Assembly (NCBI GenBank): GCA_018806985.1
Contig: JADANN010000251.1
Coordinates: forward strand, 754,001-818,000
Source of the DNA: Angiostrongylus vasorum
Lineage: Eukaryota; Nematoda; Chromadorea; Rhabditida; Metastrongylidae
Length of the DNA: 64,000 nt
Direction of reading: 5' to 3'
The notes beneath the pieces are model-generated. The model worked only from the letters and a program-made list of their open reading frames with translations, made no database searches and was not told the DNA's origin. The position numbers were made by a program, and so were the translations under genes. Below are positions 43,680 to 54,738 of this stretch, piece by piece. How positions within the stretch are numbered: the first letter of the stretch is position 1; every line of letters begins with the position of its first letter.

Positions 43680-44955
43680 TCTACCAACATCCTTCAAGGT
43701 TAGACCCATCATCAGCTGCGTAGAGGGGCCAACGCATAGAATAACATGGTTTGTAAGCTTAATACTCACCAAGCTGCTTAATCACATCCCAGCACATCTC
43801 ATGAACACCCAAATGTTCCTAGTCTACGTAACGCATCTCCTAATAGCGCGTACGTGATGGAGTCTTTCGATGTTTCTGCGCTCTACACCAACGTATCGAA
43901 TGACTCTGCAATGCAAGCCATCCACAAACTTCTTGTTGAACATGAAGGAAGAATAAAAATACATGGCTTGTCCATCCAGCAGCTTATGGTCCTCTTGAAG
44001 GTCTGCCTGAACTGCTCGATCTTCAGATGGTCCGTGAAATATTACGCACAAATTAGAGGGTTGGCAATGGACAGCGACTTGCATCAACCTTTGCCGTTGC
44101 CTTTATGTCTAAAGTGGAAGCACCGGTAACCGATCTCAGGCCATTACTCTACTGTAGGTATATAGATGATTGTTTTGTCATCTGATCCACACAAGAGGAG
44201 ATGGACAAATGCTTTGAGTTATTGGACGAACAGTCAGAGTACATAAAATTCACCCGTGAGAAACCGAAAGAAAACTGGCTTTCATTTTTAAACGTTCAAA
44301 TTAACCTATCCGAAAACGGCTACATCGCAAAATGGTATCGAAAGCCAAGCAGTAGGAATATAGTGGTTATTACCTTTCCTCTCATCCCTTACACACTAAA
44401 AGGGCGCTTATAAGAAATATGTTTCAAACTGTCACCAGCGTGTGCACAGGTAGAGAGCGGAGGGAACAATCCTCGAATATGGCGTGCCAAATAGCCATTT
44501 CAAATGGTTACGAAACTGTAGCTTCTCGACATAGGCATAGAGGAAGAACCACGCCCTAGAGCGATAATTCTAGCGAAAACAAGGCTCCGTTCCTCTTGCC
44601 CTTTAATTCAAACGGAATAAGTGCAGCCATAAAACGTTGCTTAATAGGGGCTGGTCTAGAGAATTCCGTAAGAGTGATAGAAATACCATCGGACATTCTA
44701 AAGAGCCAGCTGGTTCGCAACCGCCTATATGACCGTCTGTGTACAACGCAAAAATTGTATAATTTGCCCCAACCGTAAAGACGGTGATTTCATGAGTTCG
44801 GGTACAGTTTATCTGATCTCTTGTAAAAAGATGCGGAGACGAATACATTGGCGAAAACGGGTTGACCGCTCTGCGTCCATATAAAAGAACATCTTATCGG
44901 CAAACTTAAAGTTAAACCAAGTAACCCACTAGGCATGCATAAAAGGTTAACAATG
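43680..44955 (+). mobile_element. Penelope-like element, family A-like, lacking both ends
   Basis: Begins in the RT N-terminal half (VRPIISCVEGPTHRITWF), continues with MESFDVSALYTNVSNDSAMQ (43857-43916, RT motif A with the first catalytic Asp), and FRWSVKYYAQIRGLAM, where one base is missing before GQRL. YCRYIDDCFVI follows with YIDD at 44159-44170, then FTREKPKENWLSFLNVQINL, and the linker and finger (44596-44778). GIY-YIG is broken by several indels and the copy stops near 44955 at an S1 SINE. No terminal repeat or ribozyme motif. Confidence 0.85.
43854..44413 (+). pseudogene. PLE reverse transcriptase core (motifs A, B, C)
   Basis: Catalytic motifs A (FDVSALYTN) and C (YIDD) are both present, the most complete RT core in the window. 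A one-base deletion near 44070 and a TGA after CFVI (44183-44185) disrupt it. Confidence 0.85.
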
Positions 44956-44967
44956 TGATTTCGAGTA

Positions 44968-45240
44968 CAGCCTCAGCTTAACTGAGGTTCAGTAACGGTT
45001 TGGTCTCCCCAGATCAATCCCGCTGACGGGAGATTGCTGATGGCACTGCTAGATAGAGAGCTAGCTGAGAGGAAAGCATAGCAAGGGCCTCCGTGGCGCC
45101 ATGTGTCAAATGCGCGCGCTCCTGAATAGGAACTTGTGGTTCGATTTGGCTCGGGGTGCAAGTTTTGCTAATATCTCAGCATCGTCGTGGTTGATTTCGC
45201 ATAATACTCTGCCGTGGGAGATCGTACTAGGCAATAAATA
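44968..45240 (+). repeat. SINE S1, full-length plus copy
   Basis: CAGCCTCAGCTTAACTGAGG (5' part), CCCGCTGACGGGAGATTGCT, TTGTGGTTCGATTTGG (B box), TTTGCTAATATCTCAGCATC, and tail TAGGCAATAAATAAAAAAAG. Confidence 0.7.
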
Positions 45241-47874
45241 AAAAAAGTGACTTTTCGCAATAGTTTCTACACTGGATTATTACCAGCCAGAAGATATTTC
45301 TAAAGCAGCAGTGCTTCACTCCCAGCAATTTGTTTACGCTTTGGACCAGGTGAATACAGTAGCATTAACAGATAAAATCGCGCTTTTTATGGTTCTTGAT
45401 GCTTGAGATAACGCTTAATTTTTTTGCTGTTACGGATATGCTATTATTTTGATAGTACACGACAACTTTCTCGATAACCACATGATTTGAGGAGTTCTGA
45501 GCATGACCAGATTGTAGAAGATAATCTGCTCCAACATTTTGTGGGTGCGAATGCTATGTGTGCTACTACTTGCTATATTTCCCTTCGGTCCACCACACAA
45601 GAAAATTGGTTTAAGGTTTTGGAAATGTTCTAAACTTCTACTATACCTTTTTTTGTAGTTATTTTGTCAGCATATTCCACTCGGTAACTACGATTTTTTT
45701 AAGAGTTGCAGTAAGAGCCCGTTGCCTTTCAATTCGCTGATCAATGAATTCGTTCGAGAAAAAATTTTTTAATATATTTCAATGCGTGGAACACAGACTT
45801 TCTAGACCGGAGCCCACCTCAATATCTGGGTTGAATGGGCTATCGATCGATCCACAGAAGTGGGAAAAATGATTCTCTACTCCGAATTAAACAACTAGAA
45901 AAACAATGACCCTTGTAGAGCTCACAAGATTGAATTGAACGCAACTGCCTCTTATATGTCAACGTTTATGCACGGTTACTAATAAAGAACAAGTGTGAAA
46001 GGCTCTTCTTCCATCCCGCCGTCGTTCCAATCAACTCCTTATCCTTTCAGGGTAGGGAAACTCGTACCAGGCTTCTCCGAGATTAGTTAATTCCTGCCAG
46101 CCCAAAAAAGTTGTGACAGCATGTGATGAAGACCTACGAACCCCGACCACGGCTATTCCAGGATTCCACGGAGAGTTAACTCAGCATTCAACGGCATTAA
46201 TAAAGAAGACCGAAGATCCTCAATTAGCAGCCGAAGCCACGCTCAAATACGAAGACGTTCGTGGATAACGAAAGCGAGTGTCGGGCAGTGTGAAATAAGA
46301 TAAAAATGCAATCAAGATATAACAGAACCGCATTTTCGTGAGGAAATTGGAGTATTCTATCCCACATCTTTCTCGTTTTTCCAATTTTTTTTCCCGGGAG
46401 CAGAAACGACTATTACGATGCTCAAATTTAATTTAAAAAAAGAGTAGAATTCGGTGCTAGCGTTTTGCAAAAAGCAACAACAGCGACACTCGAAATTATC
46501 CTTGATCTTTGAGAACCAAATATGAATGAGTGCCTTAATATTTCAACTTCCCACTTACTGCCCACTCTATTTTTCATGGCAGAATGCGATATGAAATGCA
46601 ATTACTGGGAGGCTGAGGCGACATGAGCAAAACTCGGCACTTTATGAGAGCTTGCAGCTCACATTTATTCTCACTGGTGGGGCTCTCCTGATTACGCAAA
46701 ACAAGGATCTCGATTGGTGTGGTAGATGGCAAATGAGCACCCGCGAAAAGGGTAATCTCGAGTTCGAACCTCACCCGAGGTTCCGATCATATTTCAGCGG
46801 CCTTGCGGCTGTTGGCATTAGTATTGTCTATTTACCTACTAAAATATGTCGATAACATTTTGAAAAAGAGAAGAGACTATGGATTGGTTCTTTTGCTTAC
46901 TCTAGGGGCTGCTCTTTATTATTTAATTTTGTTTGTTCGATAGGCCTTCATTTAACATGCCAACGCTGTTTTTTCGGTTATTTTTATCGTATCTACAATT
47001 CACGAACAACGAATTTCGATTGCCTCAGGCTGCCACTTCAGAATTTTGTCTTCTTCATGAATGCTCTAGAGAGGTGGTAGAGTGTCATCCGGGATATCCT
47101 TCCTAGTTTTTTTTCCATTTTTTCATCAATGCTCCCTATAGTTCTTTGTGGCTCAAAGAGAGCCCTTACTAGACAAGCATGGTAGCCAGATGCTCATCCC
47201 GTAGGGATGGGATGCTTGACTTGGCCAAAGCGATGTCGAACGAGCGCCCTTTGTCACTCTGTTTCTAACTAGTGCTTCCTTTGTCCAGCTGCCCCTTCTG
47301 CAAATAGAAAATATGTTTATGTGGTGATCGCCGAATTATGTTGTTCGCAATAATTGAAAACAGTTTGCACGGCTGTCTCCCATTCTCGTTTTTAAGCGAT
47401 AACTCGTATTAATTTCGAGAAGAAAAAGAATTTAGCCGAATCGGAATGAACTTAACTATGAAAGTGTTCCAAAACAGAATGATGTTGACAATCTACGAGC
47501 ACCAAGTAGCAATTAGGGGTTAAAATGGATGTTGCAGAAACTTCCTTGTGAACGTTTCCTGAGACCAGTTCACGACCCAGATAGTCTTTTGTTGAAGAAA
47601 TGTGACTACGCAACTAGTCAGGTGATGTGACAAAGACATTTGGTTAACTTTCAACTTTTTTAAAGCCATTTTTTGATTTTTTTCGGCCGTGATCCCTTGT
47701 TAATCCCATTTCTTATTTCTCCGATTACTAGAATGCTGAAGTGTGAGAACAATTCGGAACCTTACTTGGCCTTCGAACCCACAACTACTTCTACCGTGAG
47801 TTTATGTAGCTGTCCATCACACCAGCATAACCCTCTTTTGCCCTTTTTTTTAGCTATGTCTTCAATCTGTCGGT

Positions 47875-48077
47875 ACTCTGAGCAATCAGTCGTCGACGGG
47901 AATGATTGGTGAGAACAAATAGGTATTGGACTCAGTTAAGGGAAAAGCCAGGGATTCGGTTGGTGTGGGAGTAGCACGCTGGTCCCTTGGAAAAGTAGAC
48001 GCGATTTTGAAACCCATACTGAGTTGTACTCGTGTCTCAGAGTTGATGCCGTTGTGTCTCAATAGTAACCTGCTATG
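47875..48077 (+). repeat. SINE S1 interrupted by LINE-C
   Basis: CGTCGACGGGAATGATTGGT, GGTTGGTGTGGGAGTAGCAC and CCTGCTATG, where the LINE enters. The S1 tail resumes at 51089 (CCTATTATGAAGGCGAGACA). Confidence 0.65.
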
Positions 48078-51000
48078 CAACGGATCGCCCTCCTTGAGGG
48101 ATCTCTTGCCGATAGTGGCGACGTGGTAGGTACCCACCTGACGAATAGGGGTTAATCGCGAGACCGAAAGCGACCTTTCCTTTCCTGAGACGTAGGTGGA
48201 TCAAGAAGATAGGCTCGCTGTTTCTGCTGAGCCAACTTGGCACAAACATTATGTTTTTACGAGGGCGTACTCATGCATGTGTGCGTGGGTGTGTTCTCGT
48301 TTGTGCAGATAGCATCCTACGAGTCACTTTGGCCCAAAGCCTGCAATCAAGTGACAGAGAAGCAAATGGGAGGCGATTAGAGTCGCCTCCAACAAATAAG
48401 CTCCATGTCCACTCTGGGAGAGACTGGCAAGCTCCACGTGGGTGTACCCAGCCCCCACGTTCAGAGCCCAGCAAGCTATACGTGGGTATCAAAAAGCTAA
48501 AAACAGTAAATGAAACGGGCCTCATTCCCCTGACCACGAAGGAGCCCCCAATTCGGCAGCGTTGGGTAGCACGAGTACGGAGAGGCTGCTAAAGTCTCAG
48601 GGCCAACGTAAAACTCGCTGGATCGCAGAGAACTAAGGTGACGATCTATACCTACGGTGCGCGTACACTTGCATCCGAGTCCTCGATAGAAGACATGATC
48701 ATGCAAGCGAGAAGGATAAGGTACGACGTCATAGGCCTGGGCGACGTGAGACGACACAAGCCTTTCAACGCCGTATATGACACCGAAGAAGAACTGTTCC
48801 TCGGAACATGCGACAGTAGAGGAGTTGGCGGCGTCGGCGTTCTCGTCAACACGAGTTTGTCCATGAACATCAATTCACTGGAACAACTAACAATCCGAAT
48901 TGACGTTGACGATTAAAAGGTGTGGATCAATACAGGTTTGATAGTCTTTGTCTTTTATGGGCCGACATCAAACAATGACGAAGAAAACTCGAAGCGTTCT
49001 ATATGGACATGGAGAAGTTCTACGGAGAAGACCATACATTCTTCAAGGTCGTCATTGGGAAATTCAACGCCAAGATGAGACCAAGAAGAACGTCTGAAGA
49101 ACGTCAGCATTGGGACCCATGGATTAGAATGGAACGAACAGGGTGAACGGTTATCTGAGTTTATCATGGCGACCAAGACCAACAATGGTAACTCGCAATT
49201 CCAGAAGCCCCACCCTCAACGCTGGACGTGGGAGTCTTCCAGTGGAGAGTACCATAACGAAATAGACCACATCATAGTAAACAGAAGGTTTTGCCTAACC
49301 GATGCCGCTGTTGTCCCAAAATTCTACACGGGGATCAGACTACCGTCTCCTTCGTGCAAGATTCTATTTCTCGCGGAAAGGAGAAAAAAGCCACTAAATT
49401 CAAAAAGACAAGTCTCAAAACCACCACAAGCAGTGATTTATTCAATTCAGTAGTCGGCTGTTGGGAAAACGCCGTTCTCGATAACATAGCCGAGCAATAT
49501 GATCGGCTCATTCAACATCTTCACATTAGCGCCGTGAAAGCCGAGAGTTCAAAGACCACCAATGGACGTCTGTCTCAAAAAACACTCCAGCTCACACGCC
49601 AGCGTGGATTCGCAAGAGCTGCAGGCAACCGCCAATTTACGTCCAAATTTGCATAACAACGCAGACAGGCGATAAGAGAAGATCTTAAAGAGAGAAGAGC
49701 AGCAGTAATGGTCGAAGATGCAGAGGCTGGGATAAGCATTCGCAAAGCCCACCGAAGCTTCGCCATTTACGAGACCGAAATGATTGCACTCCGGCGCCCA
49801 GACGTAGCAGTTAAAGCGCCTAGAAAGACAACGAAGAAAATAATCACGAATACTGCTCAGATCTCTTCAATAGCCACGTCCATCTTTCGTCATACGAAAT
49901 AAAGAAGAATGGATATGTTGTACCACAGGTGTCTCTCTTCAGAAATCGGACATGCCATTTCGTCGGTGAGAAATCGAACAGCACCATTTCCAGAGAGGAT
50001 AAGATCTGAACTTCTGAAGAACATTCGCCAATCCTCGTAAACACACTGGCTCTGATCTTCACACGTTACCTGTGTGAATTCAAGGCCCCCACTCAGCGAA
50101 GACCAGCATGACCGCGCTATTGTCCAGGAAGCGTGACCTACACGATATCGGCAAATATCGTTCACTCTGCTTGCTGTCTGTCGTCTACATTCTTTTCACT
50201 AGAGTTGCCCTAAACAGGATTGGCAGAACACTGGACGAAGGGCACCCATGTGGGCAAGCAGTGTTCCCACACGATAACAAGACTCATTGAAGTATCGTGA
50301 GAATACAAAGAGACTGCTCTGTCTCACTTTCATCGATTTAAAGAAGGCCTTTGATTCAATTGAGATAGGAGCAGTCATGGAAGCCCTTGATAGTCAGAGT
50401 CCCTATATACGAAAATTCTTCGTACGCTATACAAAGAATTCACAACCGAGATATCACCATTCTACGACGATATCAACATCGACGTCAAAAGAGGGGTTAG
50501 GCAAGGCGATACCATCTCGCTGAGCAGAAGGAAACGAACGGCTTGGGAAGCCTTCAAGAGCATCGAGGATGTGGTGAAGAGGACAAAGAACACCCTGACT
50601 CCGTGCCCACCTTTTTCGACTCAACGATACTTCCTGCCCAAACGTATGCGTCAGAAACCTGGTCGCTGCGTATACAGGATGGAAAAATCACTCAGCGTTA
50701 TCGAACGCGCAGTCGAAAGGACGATGCTAGGAGCATCTCGTTTCTCATAAGTAAAGGATGGGATCTGAAGCTCCAACCAGCGTCAACGATCAATAATCAA
50801 AGATGGCGTTCTGTACGCCAAACAGTCGAAGACAAGGTGGGCCCGACAGCTAGTCTGTATGAATGACAACCGATGGACAAGAGCTCAAACGTGCTGCAGG
50901 AAGACCACCGACCCGATGGTCAGAGTTCTTCACGAAGAGCCTAGAAGAGAAATATGGTGCTCGACGAGTCCCTAGAGCGAGCAGAACCCACTGGCCTACC

Positions 51001-51088
51001 GTTCCACGCATAAAGGAAATATGGAAGATTTGCTGGCACCCACTTGAGTCACTCGACAATCAAAGGGACGACAGTTGGTACAGACGAA
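48078..51088 (+). mobile_element. RTE-type LINE with target duplication but deleted RT palm (LINE-C)
   Basis: Leader 48078-48630; endonuclease (SIEDMIMQARRIRYDVIGLG, RGVGGVGVLVNTS at 48821-48859, frameshift near 48905, [20 protein letters not shown] at 49220-49281); connector; RT N-terminal half (RDLHDIGKYRSLCLLSVVYI, LCLTFIDLKKAFDSIEIGAV); RQGDTIS at 50496-50518. It then jumps directly to SRRKRTAWEAFKSIEDVV (50523), skipping the palm with FADD. The C-terminus runs to PLESLDNQRDD. Flanks CCTGCTATG (48069-48077) and CCTATTATG (51089-51097) are its target duplication. Confidence 0.85.
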
Positions 51089-51335
51089 CCTATTATGAAG
51101 GCGAGACAACCAGTAAAACAGAAACTGACACTTCAAGCCGCTCAATTATAATTTGTCTCCTTTTTATCATACTTTGTTCTCCACTTTTAAAAAATTCTAC
51201 CCTTTTGACTTCTTCGAATTAAGATCTACCTAGCCAAACTCCAGTTTTAGTAAAAAAAAGCAAGCTTGTCATACCTCCACTACATTTCACTTTACAATTA
51301 AAGCTTTTTAAAAAATCAGATATTGTGATTTCTAC

Positions 51336-51862
51336 TACAGGCACAGCTTAGCTAAGTTCAATGCTGATTTGCGCTCTCTGGATAATTCACGTTGCCTAAT
51401 GATTGCATATTATTATTTCACAATTAGGGGTAAAAATTGTTTCAGTGAAAGGGAAAGCAAGGGCCCTCAGACCTGCAGTCAGCAAAAATATGAGACCCGA
51501 AAACAAGAATCACGGGTTCGAACCTGGCCTGAGGTCTGAGTGCACAAAATATCTCTACCATCACCGTCTCAGAGAGTACAACACCAGCCTAACTGGGTCT
51601 CAATGCCGATTTATGCTCCCAAGATCAATCCCGTTTACGGGTGATTGCTGATGCCAGTGGTAGACAGAAAACTAGCTGACAGCAAGGCGAAACGAATGAC
51701 CCGCTTGGGGGCAGTAGTGAACACATTAGCCCTCGGAAAGGGTAATAACTTTTTTCGATCCTCACTGCGGACACCTGCGATTCGAGTTTTTCAAATCTCT
51801 CAGCACCACTGTGGTTAAATTTCACATGATACCTTGTTTGAAGAAATAATAGGTAGTAAATA
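51336..51862 (+). repeat. Two SINE S1 copies in tandem
   Basis: First copy 51336-51575 with a perfect B box (GGGTTCGAACCTGG, 51514-51527). Second copy 51580-51862 (CCAGCCTAACTGGGTCTCAA to GGTAGTAAATAAATAG). Both point the same way, unlike the inverted pairs elsewhere. Confidence 0.65.
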
Positions 51863-51975
51863 AATAGTCGTACATTGTCATCTACTTTATTCATTTCCAG
51901 TACCCGTCTCCGTCATTAATACCTCGACCGTAGTGATGAGTCCAATTTCGCATTCCATTTCACTCTCCAAGAACT

Positions 51976-51986
51976 ATACTCGTTGT
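51976..51986. repeat. Left target-site duplication of PLE unit A
   Basis: ATACTCGTTGT, identical to 54542-54552. The 11-bp length equals that of the PLE dimer in LINE-E. Confidence 0.7.
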
Positions 51987-52088
51987 AATAAATCCCACGT
52001 CCAGCTTTCTATTAACCTCGGCATTGATCAAGTTCTTCGTAATCTTGTTGAGCAAACACGAGGTGTTATTTTTATTGACGAACAAGCT

Positions 52089-52117
52089 GACGTTTCGGCG
52101 GATTTCGCCTTCCTCAG
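52089..52117 (-). ncRNA. Hammerhead-ribozyme-like motif, best-preserved
   Basis: Minus strand: CTGAGGA, then A, hairpin GGCG-AAATC-CGCC, then GAAAC-GTC and AGC. Core CUGANGA, GAAA and the GUC cleavage triplet are all intact with four helix II pairs. Helix III would be minimal, as in described metazoan PLE hammerheads. Confidence 0.75.
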
Positions 52118-53229
52118 AGCCTGGGAAGGTCAAGTTGACAGCAATCTATTCGGGCCAAACACCTCTGTAACCAAACAGCGAAAAACGCTAAACCTAGATT
52201 TCAATCACATTTAACACAAAATAGCTTCTTTTGCACACTCACCGCTTTCTATGAGTCTTCCACTGAGTATGTCACGTGGAGACCAACCGCACAGAATTCA
52301 CATGGAAGAGTAATGTGCCCTTCTCATCAGAATAATAGGTTTATAAAATTTGCCCAATATCACGCGTGATAATGAGGCATTCTTCCCTGCGATTCATCTT
52401 CGGATTTCTGAATTGATCCAGAACGCCTCGAGAGTTTTGCGCGCTTGTGTTTTCGATTCCTGCGCGAAGATCGTAACCCGTACTTCAAAATCTTCTCCGT
52501 TATGTCTCTGAGTTCTATGCGTGCCTAGTGGAGTATTTGGTTTACGTTTACGGACTAGGTGTTCTTTTATGCGGACACAGAGTGGCCTACCCGTTTCGCC
52601 AATGTATTCGTTTCCGCACGCGCTTTACAGGAGATCAGATAAACTGCACCTGAGCTCATGCAATCACCGTCTCTACCGTTAGGGCAAATTGTGCAATTTT
52701 GCGTTGCACATAGACGGGTCATATAGGCGGTTACGAACTAGTTGGCTCCTAAGAGTACTCGGTGGTATTTCAACTACGTTTGCCGAATCCTCAAGACCCG
52801 CCTCTTTCTTAAGCAGCGTTTTATAGCTGCACTTAAATCATTTGAGATGAAGGGTAGTATAAACGGGACCGTTTAATCGCTAGAGTTGTCGTTTGGAGGC
52901 ACTAGGTTTCCCCTACACCTGTCCCGAGTTACAGTTTCGTAGCCATTAGAAATGGCTATTTGCCGTGCCAAGTTCCGGGACTCCTCTCTGCTCTCTTCCC
53001 GTGCACACGTTGGTTGCGAAACATGTTTCTTACAAGCGCCCTTTTCGTGTGAGAGGAGTGAGAGGGAGAGGTAATGAACCAAGATGTTTTTTAGTTCTTG
53101 GCTTTCGATTACCACTTTGTAAAGTAGCCATTTACTGGCAGGTTAATTTGGACGTTCATGAATGGAAGCCAGTTTTCTTTCGGTTTCAGTCGGGTAAATT
53201 TGATATACTCTGACTGTTCGTTTAACAAC

Positions 53230-54162
53230 TCGAAACATTTGTCCATTTCCTCTTGTGTAACTGTCCGAGATCGGCCACTGGTGCTTCCACCTTAGACATA
53301 AACGCAATGGCAAGACTTGGTGCCAGTCGCTGTCACATTGCCAACCCTCTTATTTGAGCGTAGTAATCTCCGGACCATCTGAAGATTGAGCAGCTCAAGC
53401 ATTCTTTCAAGAGTGTCATCAACTGCTCTATCTTGAAGCCACACATGTTTATTTCCCCTTCGTGTTTGCAAGGAGTTCGAATATGGCTTTCATTGCGGGA
53501 GTCATTCGACACGTTTGTATAAAGGGCGGTCACGTCGAAGGACTCCATCACGTACGCGCTGTTGGGCTGCGCAGTACGTAGACGATCCAGAAACATATGA
53601 GTATTCGTAAGATGGGTTGGAATGTGTTTCAACAACTGGGTAAATATTAGGGATAAAAACCATGTTATCCTATCCGTTGGCCGACACAACTGGGGGTCTA
53701 ACCTTAAACAATGATGCATCGGTAGACGCAAGATCGTCGCTGGATACTAGGTTATGAGTTTTTATAAGCAAGTACAAGACGGGACATGTTAGTGAGTCAA
53801 CTTTCAGTTGAGAGATAACTGATGGTTTTAAACCAGCAGTCCTTGCCATTTTAACCCATTCGTGGTTCAGTTTTTGGTATTTACTTTTAAACTCCTCTCA
53901 CAGATGATGGGCGATAAAGTGAAGCATCTTCAAGATGCTTTTTCGTTATCTCAACATCTAACTGATGGGAATTAAGACAAACTCTCCGCCCCTTATCACT
54001 AACGGATAGCTTTATGTTTTTCAATCTTATCAGCTCTCGTACCTCTCGCACACCACGTTTTTGCACTTCAGTGAGGTTTGAGCTGTATCTTTTCGCGCGA
54101 TAGTGATTTAGGACTTTGAAAGTTTCATTCGTAAACATCCGAAAATTTAACATCAACTTCAT
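53230..54162 (-). pseudogene. PLE RT and N-terminal domain of unit A
   Basis: Minus strand: KVLNHYRAKRYSSNLTEVQK, RGVREVRELIRLKNIKLSVS (N-terminal PLE region), then PTDRITWFLSLIFTQLLKHI, YVMESFDVTALYTNVSNDS (motif A), FRWSGDYYAQIRGLAM, and past a stop QRLAPSLAIAFMSKVEAP. The sequence then jumps from the codons for DLG to those for the EEMD helix (53255-53275), so the YxDD segment is missing compared with 44.16 kb. Confidence 0.85.
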
Positions 54163-54485
54163 TCCCTGGGCTCTTGTTGTCTAAAGAACTGCTGAGGAAA
54201 TGGTGCTATTGGTAGGACGTCCACTTGGTGTTGTTCGCACCTATTTTGCGTTTCATCTCTAGCTTTTTTACGGAGTCTGTCTTGAAGTTCATGTAAACTA
54301 CATGCGAATTCTGTGCGGGTGGTCTCCACGCGACATACTCAGTGGAAGACTCATAAAAAGCGGTGAGTGTTCAAGGAAGCTATTTTGTGTTCAATGTGAT
54401 TGAAATCTTGGTTCAGCGTTTTTCTCTTTTTGGTTATGGAAGTGTTTGGCCGAATAGACTGCTGTCAACTTGACCTTTCCAGGCT

Positions 54486-54514
54486 CTGAGGAAGGCGAAA
54501 TCCGCCAAAACGTC
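54486..54514 (+). ncRNA. Hammerhead-like motif in inverted terminal repeat
   Basis: CTGAGGA, GGCGAAATCCGCC, then AAAACGTC. Same as 52089-52117 except that the core G of GAAA is A. It faces away from the partner. Confidence 0.65.
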
Positions 54515-54644
54515 AGCTTGTTCGTGAATAAAGAATAAAAAATACTCGTTGTGTTAGAATACTATTAGTACTTCAAAAGACCGGTTTCTATGAACCTCGG
54601 CACAAATAGTTGATATATTTACTTATATGATCTCAAGATTGATA

Positions 54645-54693
54645 AAGGTCTTCGTTGTCGTTGTTGTTGTTGTTGTCGTCGTTGCCATTCGTG
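54645..54693 (+). repeat. (GTT)n microsatellite at the end of a PLE
   Basis: CGTTGTCGTTGTTGTTGTTG and more: on the minus strand this is the (CAA)n tail of the PLE half at 54.7-55.4 kb. The mirror-image tail is at 56570-56660. Confidence 0.75.
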
Positions 54694-54709
54694 CTGTGGG
54701 TCGATGGCC

Positions 54710-54738
54710 GACGTTTCGGCGATTTCGCCATCCCTCAA
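54710..54738 (-). ncRNA. Hammerhead-like motif, 5' core altered
   Basis: Minus strand: TTGAGGGATGGCGAAATCGCC then GAAACGTC, read in two parts. Helix II (GGCG/CGCC) and the 3' core are intact; the CTGANGA core is changed to TTGAGGGA. Confidence 0.6.

Larger units (their letters stand above)
45245..51335. repeat. Direct segmental duplication, copy 2
   Basis: Partner of 31830-35725; about 2.2 kb longer because it keeps most of the LINE at 48078-51088 and shorter by the 384-bp insertion found only in copy 1. Contains the S3 piece (46140-46280) and S1 pair (46548-46815). Confidence 0.85.
51987..54541 (-). mobile_element. Penelope-like element with inverted terminal repeats (unit A)
   Basis: Minus-strand element. 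At its 5' side (right, 54210-54541) lies an inverted copy of its terminal repeat; at its 3' side (left, 51987-52330) lies the normal-sense copy. Between them: N-terminal region (54162-53887), RT (53731-53230), linker (53115-52873) and GIY-YIG remains (52870-52380). A perfect 11-bp direct repeat flanks the unit. PLEs are known for terminal repeats in either orientation. The RT has lost about 50 bp including YxDD, and several frames are shifted, so it is inactive. Confidence 0.85.

Noticed and set aside
43258..43690. Part of the neighbouring PLE
   Set aside because: The minus strand reads RTE-type RT (FIDYEEAFDSVV) and not PLE RT; the PLE starts at about 43680 on the plus strand.
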